Of a DNA stretch of 64,000 nt, positions 9,438 through 18,338 are shown piece after piece. The position numbers and the translations under genes were made by a program. Within the stretch, counting starts at the first letter, position 1. Each line of letters starts with the position of its first letter. Location of the stretch: contig NZ_CP018154.1 of assembly GCF_001889025.1 (NCBI RefSeq), forward strand, positions 603,501 to 667,500, written 5' to 3'. The stretch is from Sphingorhabdus lutea (GTDB taxonomy: Bacteria; Pseudomonadota; Alphaproteobacteria; Sphingomonadales; Sphingomonadaceae). Below the pieces are notes generated by a model that had not been told where the DNA came from, ran no database searches, and was given only the letters and a program-made list of their open reading frames with translations.

Positions 9438-10229
9438 ATGAATGAGAATATCGCCATCGCCGAACATGAAAATATCCAAAATGGATCAGCCCATGCGCCA
9501 AATGGCAATAGCGGGCTTCAGGTTGTTTCCTTGGCCAAAAGCTATGATAAACGCGCCATATTATTGGACGTGTCGATTGAGGTTGGACGCGGTGAGGTGG
9601 TCGGCCTGCTTGGGCCAAATGGCGCGGGTAAAACCACCTGTTTTTATTCCATTATGGGGTTGGTAAATCCTGATGCGGGGCGTGTTTTATTAAATGATCA
9701 AGATATCACATCGCTGCCCATGTATCGCCGTGCGGTGCTTGGCCTTGGTTATTTGCCGCAGGAAACATCCATTTTTCGCGGTATGTCGGTTGAACAAAAT
9801 ATTTTGGCTGTGCTGGAAATGGTTGAGCCGAATAAAGATGCCCGTCAGGCAAGGCTGGACCAATTATTGGATGAATTTGGCCTAACCAGATTGCGCACAT
9901 CCATGGCCATGGCGTTGTCGGGTGGTGAACGGCGGCGCTGTGAAATTGCCCGCGCCTTGGCCGCCAATCCTTCCATCATGCTGCTTGACGAACCTTTTGC
10001 CGGTATTGATCCCATTTCCATTTCCGATATTCGCGATTTGGTGAAGGAATTGAAACAGCGTGATATTGGCGTGTTAATCACCGACCATAATGTGCGCGAA
10101 ACATTGGATATTGTTGACCGCGCCTGTATTATTTATGGCGGGCAAGTTTTATTTTCCGGATCGCCCGCCGATTTGGTGGCGGATGAAAATGTGCGCCGGC
10201 TTTATTTGGGTGAGGGATTTACCCTGTAA
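9438..10229 (+). CDS. lptB: LPS export ABC transporter ATP-binding protein
   Basis: A 263-residue ABC ATPase with Walker A G-P-N-G-A-G-K-T-T, signature L-S-G-G-E-R-R-R-C-E-I-A-R, Walker B I-M-L-L-D-E-P-F-A-G-I-D and switch His in I-T-D-H-N-V-R-E. The L-S-G-G-E-R-R-R-x-E form of the signature is diagnostic for LptB. The first ~25 residues are a variable extension. The ATG at 9438 follows AAAGGA; another ATG at 9414 lies upstream of that ribosome site and was rejected. rpoN follows after 36 bases, an arrangement conserved across proteobacteria. Confidence 0.96.
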   Translation: MNENIAIAEHENIQNGSAHAPNGNSGLQVVSLAKSYDKRAILLDVSIEVGRGEVVGLLGPNGAGKTTCFYSIMGLVNPDAGRVLLNDQDITSLPMYRRAVLGLGYLPQETSIFRGMSVEQNILAVLEMVEPNKDARQARLDQLLDEFGLTRLRTSMAMALSGGERRRCEIARALAANPSIMLLDEPFAGIDPISISDIRDLVKELKQRDIGVLITDHNVRETLDIVDRACIIYGGQVLFSGSPADLVADENVRRLYLGEGFTL

Positions 10230-10265
10230 ATTATGTTCAAAATATTTGCAGATTATATCAAATAA

Positions 10266-11741
10266 ATGGCCCTAACACCCCGCCTTGATCTGCGCCAATC
10301 GCAATCATTGGTCATGACGCCGCAATTGCAACAGGCAATAAAATTACTCGCCCTATCCAGCCTTGAAATTGATGCCTATATTGCCGAACAAATTGAGGCA
10401 AATCCATTATTGACGCGGGAGGGATCGGCTGAAAATGGCGGTGAGGTGCAAGATGCATCCAAAGAGGATGTTTCAATTGATATAGGCGAAATGGGTAGCG
10501 ATATTGCCATGGGCGGCGAAGGTGCAGAGGCGCTCGACATTGATGTCAATGCATTGGATGATCATGGCGACATGATGCTTAGCTTAAATGGTGCGGGCTC
10601 TATTTCGGGTGGAGGCGCAGATGATTTTTCGGGCGATGGGCCAGATTTTGACAGCTTCGCCGCCAGTGAAATAAGCCTGATTGATCATTTAAGGCAACAG
10701 GCAGGGGCTTGTTTGCGCGATGGCGATTTAATCATCGCCCATATGTTAATCGATAATATTGAACCCACCGGATATATGGAGGCGGATTTACTTCGCCTGT
10801 CCGTTCAGGCAGGCGTTGATGAAGAAAAAATAGAGGAAGTTCTTCATATCATCCAAACATTTGATCCCAGCGGTGTTGGCGCGCGAAATTTATCCGAATG
10901 CTTGGCAATACAGGCAAGGGAAGCGGACCGTTATGATCCCTGTATGGCCAAGTTAATCGACAATTTGGATTTGGTGGCGCAGGGCGCATTTGACCGATTG
11001 AAACGCATGTGCCGTGTGGATGAAGAAGATTTGCGCGATATGTTAATGGAATTGCGAAATTATGATCCAAAGCCGGGGTGCCGTTTTGATTATGACAGCC
11101 CGGCGGCGGTCACGCCTGATATTTTCATCACCCGTCATAAAGATAAATGGAAGGTTGAGTTAAATCCGGCAAATATACCGCGCCTGTTGCTTAACCGTGA
11201 ATATCAGGCCGAATTTGGCGGCAATGGCGCGGATAAGGCCACAAAATCATGGTTGAATGAATGCCAGAATGAGGCAAGCTGGCTGATAAAAATGTTGGAC
11301 CAGCGCCAACGCACCATCATGAAGGTTGCGGGCGAAATATTAAAGCAGCAGGCCGGATTTTTTGAACAGGGCGTATCGGCATTAAAACAAATGACCATGC
11401 GCCAAGTGGCCGAAGAAATTGAAATGCATGAAAGCACGGTCAGCCGCGTGACCAGCAATAAATATCTGCTGTGCGAGCGCGGCATGTTTGAATTAAAATA
11501 TTTCTTTACCAGCGGCATTCAATCCAGCGAAGGCGACAATGTGTCGGCCGAGGCAGTAAAGGCCGCGATAAAAAACCTTATCGATGGCGAAGGCGACAAA
11601 ATTTTATCTGATGATAAATTGGTTGAGCTGCTGACCCAGCAAAATTTTGACATTGCGCGGCGCACCGTCGCCAAATATCGTGAGGCTATGGGATATGGAT
11701 CATCGGTGCAGCGCCGCCGCCAAAAACGCATGGGCGGATAA
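10266..11741 (+). CDS. rpoN: RNA polymerase sigma-54 factor
   Basis: A 491-residue sigma-54. Region I is glutamine/leucine rich (R-Q-S-Q-S-L-V-M-T-P-Q-L-Q-Q-A-I-K-L-L). Region II is long and acidic (residues ~55-135, many Asp/Glu/Gly), as in other alphaproteobacteria. The C terminus carries the helix-turn-helix (M-H-E-S-T-V-S-R-V-T) and the invariant RpoN box A-R-R-T-V-A-K-Y-R-E. It lies directly after lptB on the same strand. Confidence 0.97.
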   Translation: MALTPRLDLRQSQSLVMTPQLQQAIKLLALSSLEIDAYIAEQIEANPLLTREGSAENGGEVQDASKEDVSIDIGEMGSDIAMGGEGAEALDIDVNALDDHGDMMLSLNGAGSISGGGADDFSGDGPDFDSFAASEISLIDHLRQQAGACLRDGDLIIAHMLIDNIEPTGYMEADLLRLSVQAGVDEEKIEEVLHIIQTFDPSGVGARNLSECLAIQAREADRYDPCMAKLIDNLDLVAQGAFDRLKRMCRVDEEDLRDMLMELRNYDPKPGCRFDYDSPAAVTPDIFITRHKDKWKVELNPANIPRLLLNREYQAEFGGNGADKATKSWLNECQNEASWLIKMLDQRQRTIMKVAGEILKQQAGFFEQGVSALKQMTMRQVAEEIEMHESTVSRVTSNKYLLCERGMFELKYFFTSGIQSSEGDNVSAEAVKAAIKNLIDGEGDKILSDDKLVELLTQQNFDIARRTVAKYREAMGYGSSVQRRRQKRMGG

Positions 11742-11798
11742 CAAAGGTGGATAACAGGGCCGAATAAAATAACTAGCATTTAATCACCGCAAGAAAAA

Positions 11799-11821
11799 AG
11801 GGGCTTGAAATTCACGCCCCT
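11799..11821. terminator. bidirectional terminator between rpoN and the SDR gene
   Basis: AGGGGC / GCCCCT stem with an 11-base loop, flanked by AAGAAAAA on one side and TTTTCTT on the other, so it can act in both directions between the convergent rpoN and SDR genes. Confidence 0.75.
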
Positions 11822-11844
11822 GAATTTTCTTACTTGGAAATTTA

Positions 11845-12816
11845 TTAGGCGCTGGCCAATAAATCCTCACTAATTTGCCAAAGCCGCTCTGCACCCTCAT
11901 CATCCACCGCCCATGGGGCGACCCCCAAATAAAAGGGTAAATCATCATGGGCCAAGGGGGCAATGTCGCAATCTTCGCAATATAAACCGCCCTTATCGGC
12001 CAATAATGGGCTGGTCGCGGCCCATAGGGATGTGGTGCATCCTTGCGCAGGGGTTTTGAATATCGCGGCGACATCGGGATTTAAATTGCCGTCCTTATCC
12101 AACCAACCAAGTGCAATTTGCTCCTCGGTCGATAAATGCCGTTGCAATGGGGTTAATATACCGCCGGGATGCACGGCAAATGCACGGCCACCAATTTCGG
12201 CCAGCCTTTTGTTCAACCCCACAGCGAACAAGGAGTTTGCTGTTTTTGCCTGTGCATATGCCTCCCATTTATCATAGGGGGTGTTGTTGAAGTGAATATC
12301 ATCCCATTGCATATCGCGGCGGCGATGCGCGACCGAGCTTAACGAAATAACGCGCACATTTTCACCCTTTGCCAATAATGGCATTAACGCCTTTGTCATC
12401 GCAAAATGGCCCATATGATTAACGCCAAATTGGCTTTCCCAGCCTGGCCCAACACGCGTTTCGGGATTGGCCATAATTGCGGCATTATTGATTAAAATAT
12501 CAACTTTTCCTGCCTGCTTCGTTATGGCATCCGCCATGGGTTTAATGGTCGATAAATCGCCAAGATCCATGGGAATGACATGTATGTCGCCCTTAATATC
12601 CTTAGCTGCCTGCGCCGCAATATCTGCGCGGCGTGCGGGGATGAATGTTTTCGCGCCCTTTGCTGCCAAAGCCCTGACAGCCTCAATACCAATGCCGGAA
12701 TAACCGCCGGTCACAATGGCAACCTTACCGGTTAAATCAATATTTTCCAAAATTTGCTCAGGCTCACTTTTGGGGACGAACCCTGAACCTATTGGGGCTT
12801 GATCGGCTGCTGCCAT
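11845..12816 (-). CDS. short-chain dehydrogenase/reductase (retinol dehydrogenase-like SDR)
   Basis: A 323-residue classical SDR. The cofactor-binding T-G-G-Y-S-G-I-G is near residue 40, followed by N-N-A-A-I-M, S-S-V-A-H-R-R and the catalytic Y-A-Q-A-K (Tyr-x-x-x-Lys). The C-terminal extension with I-A-L-G-W-L-D and a pair of Cys (C-E-D-C) resembles the WW-domain oxidoreductase/retinol dehydrogenase subgroup. Start at the ATG with AAGGA seven bases upstream rather than six codons earlier. Substrate unknown. It is downstream of ald but separated from it by a terminator. Confidence 0.9.
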   Translation of the reverse strand: MAAADQAPIGSGFVPKSEPEQILENIDLTGKVAIVTGGYSGIGIEAVRALAAKGAKTFIPARRADIAAQAAKDIKGDIHVIPMDLGDLSTIKPMADAITKQAGKVDILINNAAIMANPETRVGPGWESQFGVNHMGHFAMTKALMPLLAKGENVRVISLSSVAHRRRDMQWDDIHFNNTPYDKWEAYAQAKTANSLFAVGLNKRLAEIGGRAFAVHPGGILTPLQRHLSTEEQIALGWLDKDGNLNPDVAAIFKTPAQGCTTSLWAATSPLLADKGGLYCEDCDIAPLAHDDLPFYLGVAPWAVDDEGAERLWQISEDLLASA

Positions 12817-12839
12817 AAAATATTCCTTATACAAAAAGA

Positions 12840-12855
12840 CCCCATAAATATGGGG
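12840..12855 (-). terminator. terminator after ald
   Basis: Perfect CCCCATA-AA-TATGGGG hairpin followed on the minus strand by TCTTTTT. It separates ald from the SDR gene although both are on the same strand. Confidence 0.75.
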
Positions 12856-12903
12856 CCTTTCGCGTTTTTTTCAATATGCGGGGTTAAGAAAGCTATTGAA
12901 AAT

Positions 12904-14019
12904 TTATGCCAAAATTTCCGATAAAGGCATATGGGTATAGCCCAAATCATCGGCCACTGCCTTATAGGTGATATGGCCGCCACATACATTCAGCCCCTCG
13001 GCCAAATGGGCATCGCGGCGCATCGCCTCTTTCCATCCAAAATCGGCAATGTTTAACGCATGGGGCAATGTGACATTATTAAGGGCATAGGTGCTGGTTC
13101 GGGCAACGCCGCCTGGCATATTGGCCACGCAATAATGCACAATATCATCAATTATATAGGTTGGCTCGGCATGGGTGGTGGCATGCGATGTTTCAAAACA
13201 TCCGCCCTGATCAATGGCCACATCCACCAATACCGCACCTTGGCGCATATGTTTTAACATGTCGCGCGTTACCAATTTTGGCGCGGCTGCGCCGGGAATT
13301 AACACTGCGCCAATGACAAGGTCGCTATTCTTCAAACAATCCATCAAATTAGCTTTATTGGAAAAACGGGTTTTTGCACGGCTTTCAAAATGAATGGCCA
13401 TTTTCTCCAACACTTCGGGGTCGCGGTCCAATATGGTTACATCCGCGCCAAGGCCGACAGCCATTTGCGCCGCGTTAAAACCAACAACACCGCCGCCAAT
13501 AACGGTAACATTTGCGGGCAAAACGCCCGGTACACCGCCCAATAAAACGCCGCGTCCGCCATTTGCCTTTTCCAATGCAGTTGCGCCCGCCTGTATCGCC
13601 ATGCGGCCGGCAACTTGGCTCATCGGTTTTAACAATGGTAAACCACCATGACGGCCCGTAACGGTTTCATATGCGATGCACACTGCTTTGGATGCGACCA
13701 AATCCTTTGTTTGTTCCGGATCTGGGGCAAGGTGCAAATATGTGTATAAAATTTGATTTTCGCGCAGCATGGCCCGTTCCACTGCTTGGGGTTCTTTCAC
13801 CTTCACAATCATGTCGCATTCGGCAAAAATTTCGGCAGCGGTTGATTTAATAATGCCGCCTGCTGCAATATAATCCTCATCATTTGCGCCAATGCCCGCG
13901 CCCGCGCCAGTTTCAACCCATGTTTCATGCCCATGGGCGACCATTTCCTGTACCGATTCCGGGGTTAAACCCACACGATATTCATGATTTTTAATTTCTT
14001 TCACTGTGCCGACGCGCAT
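12904..14019 (-). CDS. ald: alanine dehydrogenase
   Basis: A 371-residue NAD-dependent L-alanine dehydrogenase, exactly the family length with the start used here. M-R-V-G-T-V-K-E-I-K-N-H-E-Y-R-V-G-L-T opens the protein; the nucleotide-binding V-I-G-G-G-V-V-G-F-N-A-A is central; the conserved Lys and His lie in V-K-V-K-E-P and Y-L-H-L-A. GGGAG seven bases before the ATG at 14019 selects this codon over the ATG two codons earlier and over a much longer upstream frame. A divergent Lrp/AsnC gene begins 133 bases away and is the likely regulator. Confidence 0.96.
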   Translation of the reverse strand: MRVGTVKEIKNHEYRVGLTPESVQEMVAHGHETWVETGAGAGIGANDEDYIAAGGIIKSTAAEIFAECDMIVKVKEPQAVERAMLRENQILYTYLHLAPDPEQTKDLVASKAVCIAYETVTGRHGGLPLLKPMSQVAGRMAIQAGATALEKANGGRGVLLGGVPGVLPANVTVIGGGVVGFNAAQMAVGLGADVTILDRDPEVLEKMAIHFESRAKTRFSNKANLMDCLKNSDLVIGAVLIPGAAAPKLVTRDMLKHMRQGAVLVDVAIDQGGCFETSHATTHAEPTYIIDDIVHYCVANMPGGVARTSTYALNNVTLPHALNIADFGWKEAMRRDAHLAEGLNVCGGHITYKAVADDLGYTHMPLSEILA

Positions 14020-14152
14020 TTTCATTCTCCCAAATTTGAATTGAACAGAATATATCAGCGGCAATAGAGTAATAGTTCCGAAATATTTGACATTTTTATC
14101 AATATATATGAATAATATTTGAATAATATTATATTTTAATGGAAATATTCCT

Positions 14153-14629
14153 ATGGATAGAATCGACATTCGAATTTTGGAACAATTGCAGCGCGATAGC
14201 AGCCTGCCAATAAATGACCTTGCAGAGAAGGTCGCGCTTTCCCCATCGGCTTGCCATAGGCGGGTTAAATTATTGGAAAAAAGCGGTGCGATTTCACGCT
14301 ATGTGGCGCGGTTGGGCGGCGGGGCGATTGGCATGGCGCTGGATATTTTTGTGGAGATACGGCTTACCACACAAACCGCCCATGCCTTTGCCACTTTTGA
14401 AGCAGCGGTTCAGGATATAGACGAAATTATGGAATGCCATTTAATGTCGGGGGAGGCAGATTATCGGTTGCGGGTGGCGGCGCGGGATGTGGCGGATTAT
14501 GATGATATTCACCGCAATCGTCTGGCGCATTTGCCTCTTGTCGCCGCGATGCACAGCGCCTTTGCCATCAGGGCGATTAAAAGATGGTCGGGTTATCCAG
14601 TGCGCCGTTTATTGGAGGGGCGCGGGTGA
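14153..14629 (+). CDS. Lrp/AsnC family transcriptional regulator of ald
   Basis: A 158-residue regulator with an N-terminal winged helix (D-R-I-D-I-R-I-L-E-Q-L-Q-R-D, then L-S-P-S-A-C-H-R-R-V-K-L-L) and a C-terminal RAM/AsnC ligand domain (M-E-C-H-L-M-S-G-E-A-D-Y-R-L-R-V). Divergent pairing with alanine dehydrogenase is the classic AldR/Ald arrangement, in which the regulator senses alanine. Its target is inferred from that arrangement and the 133-base shared promoter region. Confidence 0.92.
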   Translation: MDRIDIRILEQLQRDSSLPINDLAEKVALSPSACHRRVKLLEKSGAISRYVARLGGGAIGMALDIFVEIRLTTQTAHAFATFEAAVQDIDEIMECHLMSGEADYRLRVAARDVADYDDIHRNRLAHLPLVAAMHSAFAIRAIKRWSGYPVRRLLEGRG

Positions 14630-14646
14630 ATTTGCATCGCAATTGA

Positions 14647-14952
14647 TTATATCACCAAACTTAGTGTAATTTCATCACCCTCGACTAGATTTTCCGCCTT
14701 TCGCACGGCGGCTTTTATGGGCAATATCCACCCATCAATTTTCTTGCTGGGGAAAATGGATGTTTGCCAACTTGTTTCATTTATGGTGGCGGTGACCTTA
14801 ATCGATCCAAATCCGCGCCTTTTGCCGTGCAACATTAACGCCGCCAGCTTTATTTCGGCGGCCACATCACTTTCAATATTGACAAAATGCCAGCTTCCTT
14901 TTTCGGCCTGCCAAATCCATATTTTGCCTGTGGCGGTGAAAGTCTCGATCAT
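14647..14952 (-). CDS. DUF1905 domain protein
   Basis: A 101-residue cytoplasmic protein. F-T-A-T-G-K-I-W-I-W at the N terminus, G-F-G-S-I-K-V-T-A-T-I near residue 48, T-S-I-F-P-S-K and G-W-I-L-P-I-K-A-A-V-R-K-A follow the DUF1905 pattern (a small beta-barrel often fused to YdeI/OmdA-like domains). Function unknown. Its start overlaps the end of the cyclophilin gene by four bases, so the two are translationally coupled. Confidence 0.85.
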   Translation of the reverse strand: MIETFTATGKIWIWQAEKGSWHFVNIESDVAAEIKLAALMLHGKRRGFGSIKVTATINETSWQTSIFPSKKIDGWILPIKAAVRKAENLVEGDEITLSLVI

Positions 14953-15896
14953 TTTTTAACGCGAATGGGCACGCTAATGTTGCAAATATCCGCGCCGCCA
15001 GCGGGCCTTATAAAAAATTGATCATGGCGGTTTTGCCGGGCCTTTGCATATTTGGCAAAGGACGCGCTGTCGGTGGAAAGATATTCATATTGGGATAGAT
15101 CCGCCACCTCATCTCCCATGCGGACAGAGAGTATTTTTGTACGTTCTTCGGGCGTTTCATAAAATCCCAATGGGCCGGTGCCGCGCGGCAGGCTGCTTAA
15201 ATGCTCCATGCCCGAAATAATCCGCCCGACCAGCGCGATATTGCGATCAAGATGGCGCGGCGCATGGCCGATGACGGTATAAAGTTCTGCCCCTGTGCCT
15301 GTATCGGGGGACAGGCCGCGCCCAACCCCCACCATGCTATAGCAATGGGTTGGCCAAATTTCCTTACCCGATGAAGCCATGGGCCAGCCAGCATAAAAAC
15401 CATTATTTTGTGCATAGGGGTCGGCCAGTTTCAGTTCATTTATTTTTACATCTTCAATTTTTTGAACATATTCATTTTCACCCGCATTATTTAGATTATC
15501 GGGTAGTTTTTTGGATTGTCCTTCTTCCTCACCATTTGGATCGCCCCATTGGGTGACATAATTATCCTGCACTCGCACCACCGAAATGCCATCATACCAT
15601 CTAGCGGCGGTTAATGTGCGCATATTGCCCACCCAGCTTTGGGAAAATGGCGGGGGCAATAATTGGATGATAACGCGTCTATCCCGTCCTTTTGCGTCCT
15701 TTTCCAATATCATTACCATTAAATCAGATGGTGAAATTTCGGCCCATTCATCGGCGGCCGTGTCTTCAATTACTTTGCTGGGGCTAAGAAAAACCTCAAC
15801 CTTTGGGGCATTTTGCGCCGCAATAGCGGTGGAAATACTCGCTCCCATTAATAGGGGAAGGGCAATGGATGACAATATTTTCAAATTTCTCATCAT
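14949..15896 (-). CDS. exported cyclophilin-type peptidyl-prolyl isomerase
   Basis: About 315 residues with an N-terminal signal peptide (hydrophobic stretch ending S-T-A-I-A-A-Q). The N-terminal domain contains V-I-Q-L-L-P-P-P-F-S-Q-S-W-V-G-N and a segment on W-Y-D-G-I-S-V-V-R-V-Q-D-N-Y-V-T-Q-W-G-D-P-N-G, matching the F-x-R-V-I-x-x-F-x-x-Q-x-G-D cyclophilin signature with substitutions. The C-terminal half (E-L-Y-T-V-I-G-H-A-P-R-H-L-D, I-A-L-V-G-R-I-I-S-G) completes the barrel. Tyr and Val replace some catalytic Phe/Arg positions, so isomerase activity is likely but not certain. The start is one of several adjacent Met codons. Confidence 0.82.
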   Translation of the reverse strand: MMRNLKILSSIALPLLMGASISTAIAAQNAPKVEVFLSPSKVIEDTAADEWAEISPSDLMVMILEKDAKGRDRRVIIQLLPPPFSQSWVGNMRTLTAARWYDGISVVRVQDNYVTQWGDPNGEEEGQSKKLPDNLNNAGENEYVQKIEDVKINELKLADPYAQNNGFYAGWPMASSGKEIWPTHCYSMVGVGRGLSPDTGTGAELYTVIGHAPRHLDRNIALVGRIISGMEHLSSLPRGTGPLGFYETPEERTKILSVRMGDEVADLSQYEYLSTDSASFAKYAKARQNRHDQFFIRPAGGADICNISVPIRVKK

Positions 15897-16047
15897 GACA
15901 ACTTTGATGAAATTGCGGCATATTGCAAGCGGCAAGCACATCATGATGCACAATCATGCATTGTTTGCTTGCAAAATATCTCATTGAGCGATAGTGGAGC
16001 GCCTTCCATAACATAATGCCAAAATATTTTGGCGATATGTTTGTTGC

Positions 16048-16137
16048 GGACACGTGGCCGAGTGGTCGAAGGCGCACGCCTGGAAAGTGTGTATAGGGGT
16101 GACTCTATCGTGGGTTCGAATCCCACCGTGTCCGCCA
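16048..16137 (+). tRNA. tRNA-Ser(GGA)
   Basis: A 90-base class II tRNA with encoded CCA. Acceptor GGACACG pairs with CGTGTCC, discriminator G; the anticodon loop CTGGAAA reads UCC; a long variable arm (TATAGGGGTGACTCTATC) is typical of serine; the T-arm is GTGGG-TTCGAAT-CCCAC. Confidence 0.97.
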
Positions 16138-16272
16138 TTTAATTATATTTAATTATCCCAAATATCTTGCTGCTGATAATGCATGATTTTATCTATTCAC
16201 CGCCAATATATTCATATTTGGTTTTTGTCAGGACGATGATTTTCATGTTATGAATATCGTAAAGGGGGCAGC

Positions 16273-16773
16273 ATGTCAGATAAAGATAAAATTGATCAAT
16301 TATTGGTGATAATGGGGGTTTCGGGCAGCGGGAAATCCACCATTTCGGGCCTATTATCACAAATGCAAAATTGGCCAATGGTGGAGGGGGATGATTTTCA
16401 CCCTGCCGAAAATAGAGACAAAATGTCGCGTGGTGTGCCATTATGCAATGCGGATAGGATGCCTTGGTTATCCGCCATTTCGGACCATGTTAATGCGGCG
16501 GATGCAGGGCCGATTATCCTTGCCTGTTCTGCTTTAAATGAAGTGGTGCGTGGGCATTTAAACCAAAATGTTCAGCGGCGATGCAGGTGGATATATCTTC
16601 AGCTGCCGGCCAATATATTGGAGGAGAGATTATTGGCCAGAAAGGGTCATTTTATGCCTGTTTCCTTGCTGCAATCGCAATTGGCAGCTTTGGAAATTCC
16701 GCATGATGCGATACGGATAAATGGAGAGCAAGATCCGGCAAAAATATGCGCGGATATTTTGCAAAATCTGTAA
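16273..16773 (+). CDS. gntK: gluconokinase
   Basis: A 166-residue P-loop kinase with Walker A G-V-S-G-S-G-K-S-T near residue 15, followed by a V-E-G-D-D-F-H-P-x-E-N substrate segment, G-V-P-L-x-D/N-x-D-R-x-P-W-L and A-C-S-A-L, all diagnostic for GntK. It phosphorylates D-gluconate to 6-phosphogluconate, feeding the Entner-Doudoroff pathway. It is convergent with the gluconate permease gene, 21 bases apart. Confidence 0.95.
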   Translation: MSDKDKIDQLLVIMGVSGSGKSTISGLLSQMQNWPMVEGDDFHPAENRDKMSRGVPLCNADRMPWLSAISDHVNAADAGPIILACSALNEVVRGHLNQNVQRRCRWIYLQLPANILEERLLARKGHFMPVSLLQSQLAALEIPHDAIRINGEQDPAKICADILQNL

Positions 16774-16791
16774 ATTAAAGAATGAAGCGGC

Positions 16792-16813
16792 CCTTTATAT
16801 GAACATATAAAGG
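16792..16813. terminator. palindrome between gntK and gntP
   Basis: Perfect ten-base inverted repeat CCTTTATATG-AA-CATATAAAGG covering the last codons of the permease gene and the gap to gntK. There is no strong T tract, so its action as a bidirectional terminator is only likely. Confidence 0.45.
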
Positions 16814-18153
16814 ATGAGAGCGACAAAAAATCCGGTAAATCCGGTTAAGGTTGAGCTGATCGTCCAGCATTTAAAAGTTTGCGGCGTGGTGAGGCCGAAA
16901 TATCGGTTAATCAACCAAAAGCCGCTATCATTAACATGGCTGAATGCAGTTGCGCCGCCCGCAATGGCCACCGCGACAAGGGCAAGTTGGGGCTGTGTTA
17001 AATTGGCCGCTGCGGTGATGGGATAGGTTAAGCTGGCCGCGGTAATCATGGCAGCGGTCGCCGATCCTTGGGCAATACGAAGCAATAGCGCGATTAAGAA
17101 ACCACAGATAATGGGGGTAAATCCGGCCGCAAGTGCCAAATCGGCAAGCGACTTTCCCGCCCCTGTATCGACCAATATTTGTTTAAATGCACCGCCCGCG
17201 CCCGTCACCAATAAGATGACGCCGATAGGTTCAAGTGATTTTTCTATCGCCCTTACCAATGTTTTGCGGTCTTCTTTATCGGCGGGACGCATCGCATAAA
17301 ATGCCGCGCCGCAGGATATTAACAGGGCAATGACGGGCAGGCCGATAAAGGATATTATTTGTAAGATTATTCCATCGGGCATGCCCAATGGCCGCGCCAC
17401 CGCGCCAATGATGATTAAGATTAAGGGCAAAAGGATGAGCGAGAGGGCCAATTTTGCAATTGCAGGATTAAATTGCTTTGCCGCCCCTTCATCAGCATCT
17501 AGGATAAGCGGATTACCATGGGGCAACCATCCATTGCGATTGGCGATGCTGGCGAAAATGGGACCACCAACCATTGCCGCAGGAACGCAGGCGATAAAGC
17601 CAAATAACATGACCCAGCCCAAATCCACGCCAAGTTGCTGCGCCACGGCAATGGGACCGGGCGTAGGCGGAATAAATGCATGTGCGCCCGCCAATCCTGC
17701 CAATAATGGGATGCCGAATAATAAGGGCGATGAAGTGAATTTTTTTGAAAAGGCGATGATTAAGGGAAATAAAATGATAAAGGCTACATCAAAAAATACC
17801 GGAATGGCGATGATAACCCCGACCACGGCCAATGCCCATCTTGTTGCGCGTGATCCCGTTTTACCAGTTACATAATGGGCAAGGGCGCTGACCCCGCCGC
17901 CATGTTCCACCAAAATGCCAAACATCGCGCCAAGCCCAATGACCGCAGCAATTCCGCCCAATGTGCCGCCAAGCCCTTTATTCACCGCCTCCATCGCCGC
18001 GTCTGGCGCCATTCCCGCGCCAATGGCCGCCGCAATGGCCGCGATTAACAATGCCGCAAATGGATGCATATTTGCCCGAATTATCAATATTATCAGTGCG
18101 AAAATGGACAATAGCATGGCAAATAATGCCTGATTATCGGCAATCATATTCAT
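16795..18153 (-). CDS. gntP: gluconate:H+ symporter, GntP family
   Basis: A 452-residue permease with about 12-14 hydrophobic helices. Family landmarks are G-L-G-G-T-L-G-G-I-A near residue 70, H-A-F-I-P-P-T-P-G-P near residue 165, a late Q-G-S-A-T-A-A-M-I-T-A-A motif and F-S-H-V-N-D-S-G-F-W near the C terminus. Start at the ATG following GGGAGA rather than nine codons upstream. Together with gntK it gives gluconate uptake and phosphorylation, though the genes are convergent rather than in one operon. Confidence 0.94.
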   Translation of the reverse strand: MNMIADNQALFAMLLSIFALIILIIRANMHPFAALLIAAIAAAIGAGMAPDAAMEAVNKGLGGTLGGIAAVIGLGAMFGILVEHGGGVSALAHYVTGKTGSRATRWALAVVGVIIAIPVFFDVAFIILFPLIIAFSKKFTSSPLLFGIPLLAGLAGAHAFIPPTPGPIAVAQQLGVDLGWVMLFGFIACVPAAMVGGPIFASIANRNGWLPHGNPLILDADEGAAKQFNPAIAKLALSLILLPLILIIIGAVARPLGMPDGIILQIISFIGLPVIALLISCGAAFYAMRPADKEDRKTLVRAIEKSLEPIGVILLVTGAGGAFKQILVDTGAGKSLADLALAAGFTPIICGFLIALLLRIAQGSATAAMITAASLTYPITAAANLTQPQLALVAVAIAGGATAFSHVNDSGFWLINRYFGLTTPQTFKCWTISSTLTGFTGFFVALILYMFI

Positions 18154-18306
18154 AAAGTCTCTCCCAAAACCCCTCAACACTTGCCATAAAATATTAAATA
18201 TGACAACGTTGTAAATTACGCGATAGCGCGGCTTTATTTGTTATGCAATGTGGGGGATGAATATTTTTGGGCGTGATAAAATATAGCGGTAAGAACCTAT
18301 CAATAG

Positions 18307-18338
18307 GCAAAGGGAGAGGCCAATGTGCAAAGGGAGAG
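18307..18338 (+). repeat. duplicated ribosome-binding site of the hydrolase gene
   Basis: GCAAAGGGAGAG occurs at 18307-18318 and 18327-18338, each followed within a few bases by ATGTG. It gives two tandem ribosome-binding site/GTG start pairs in the same frame, 18 bases apart. Confidence 0.75.
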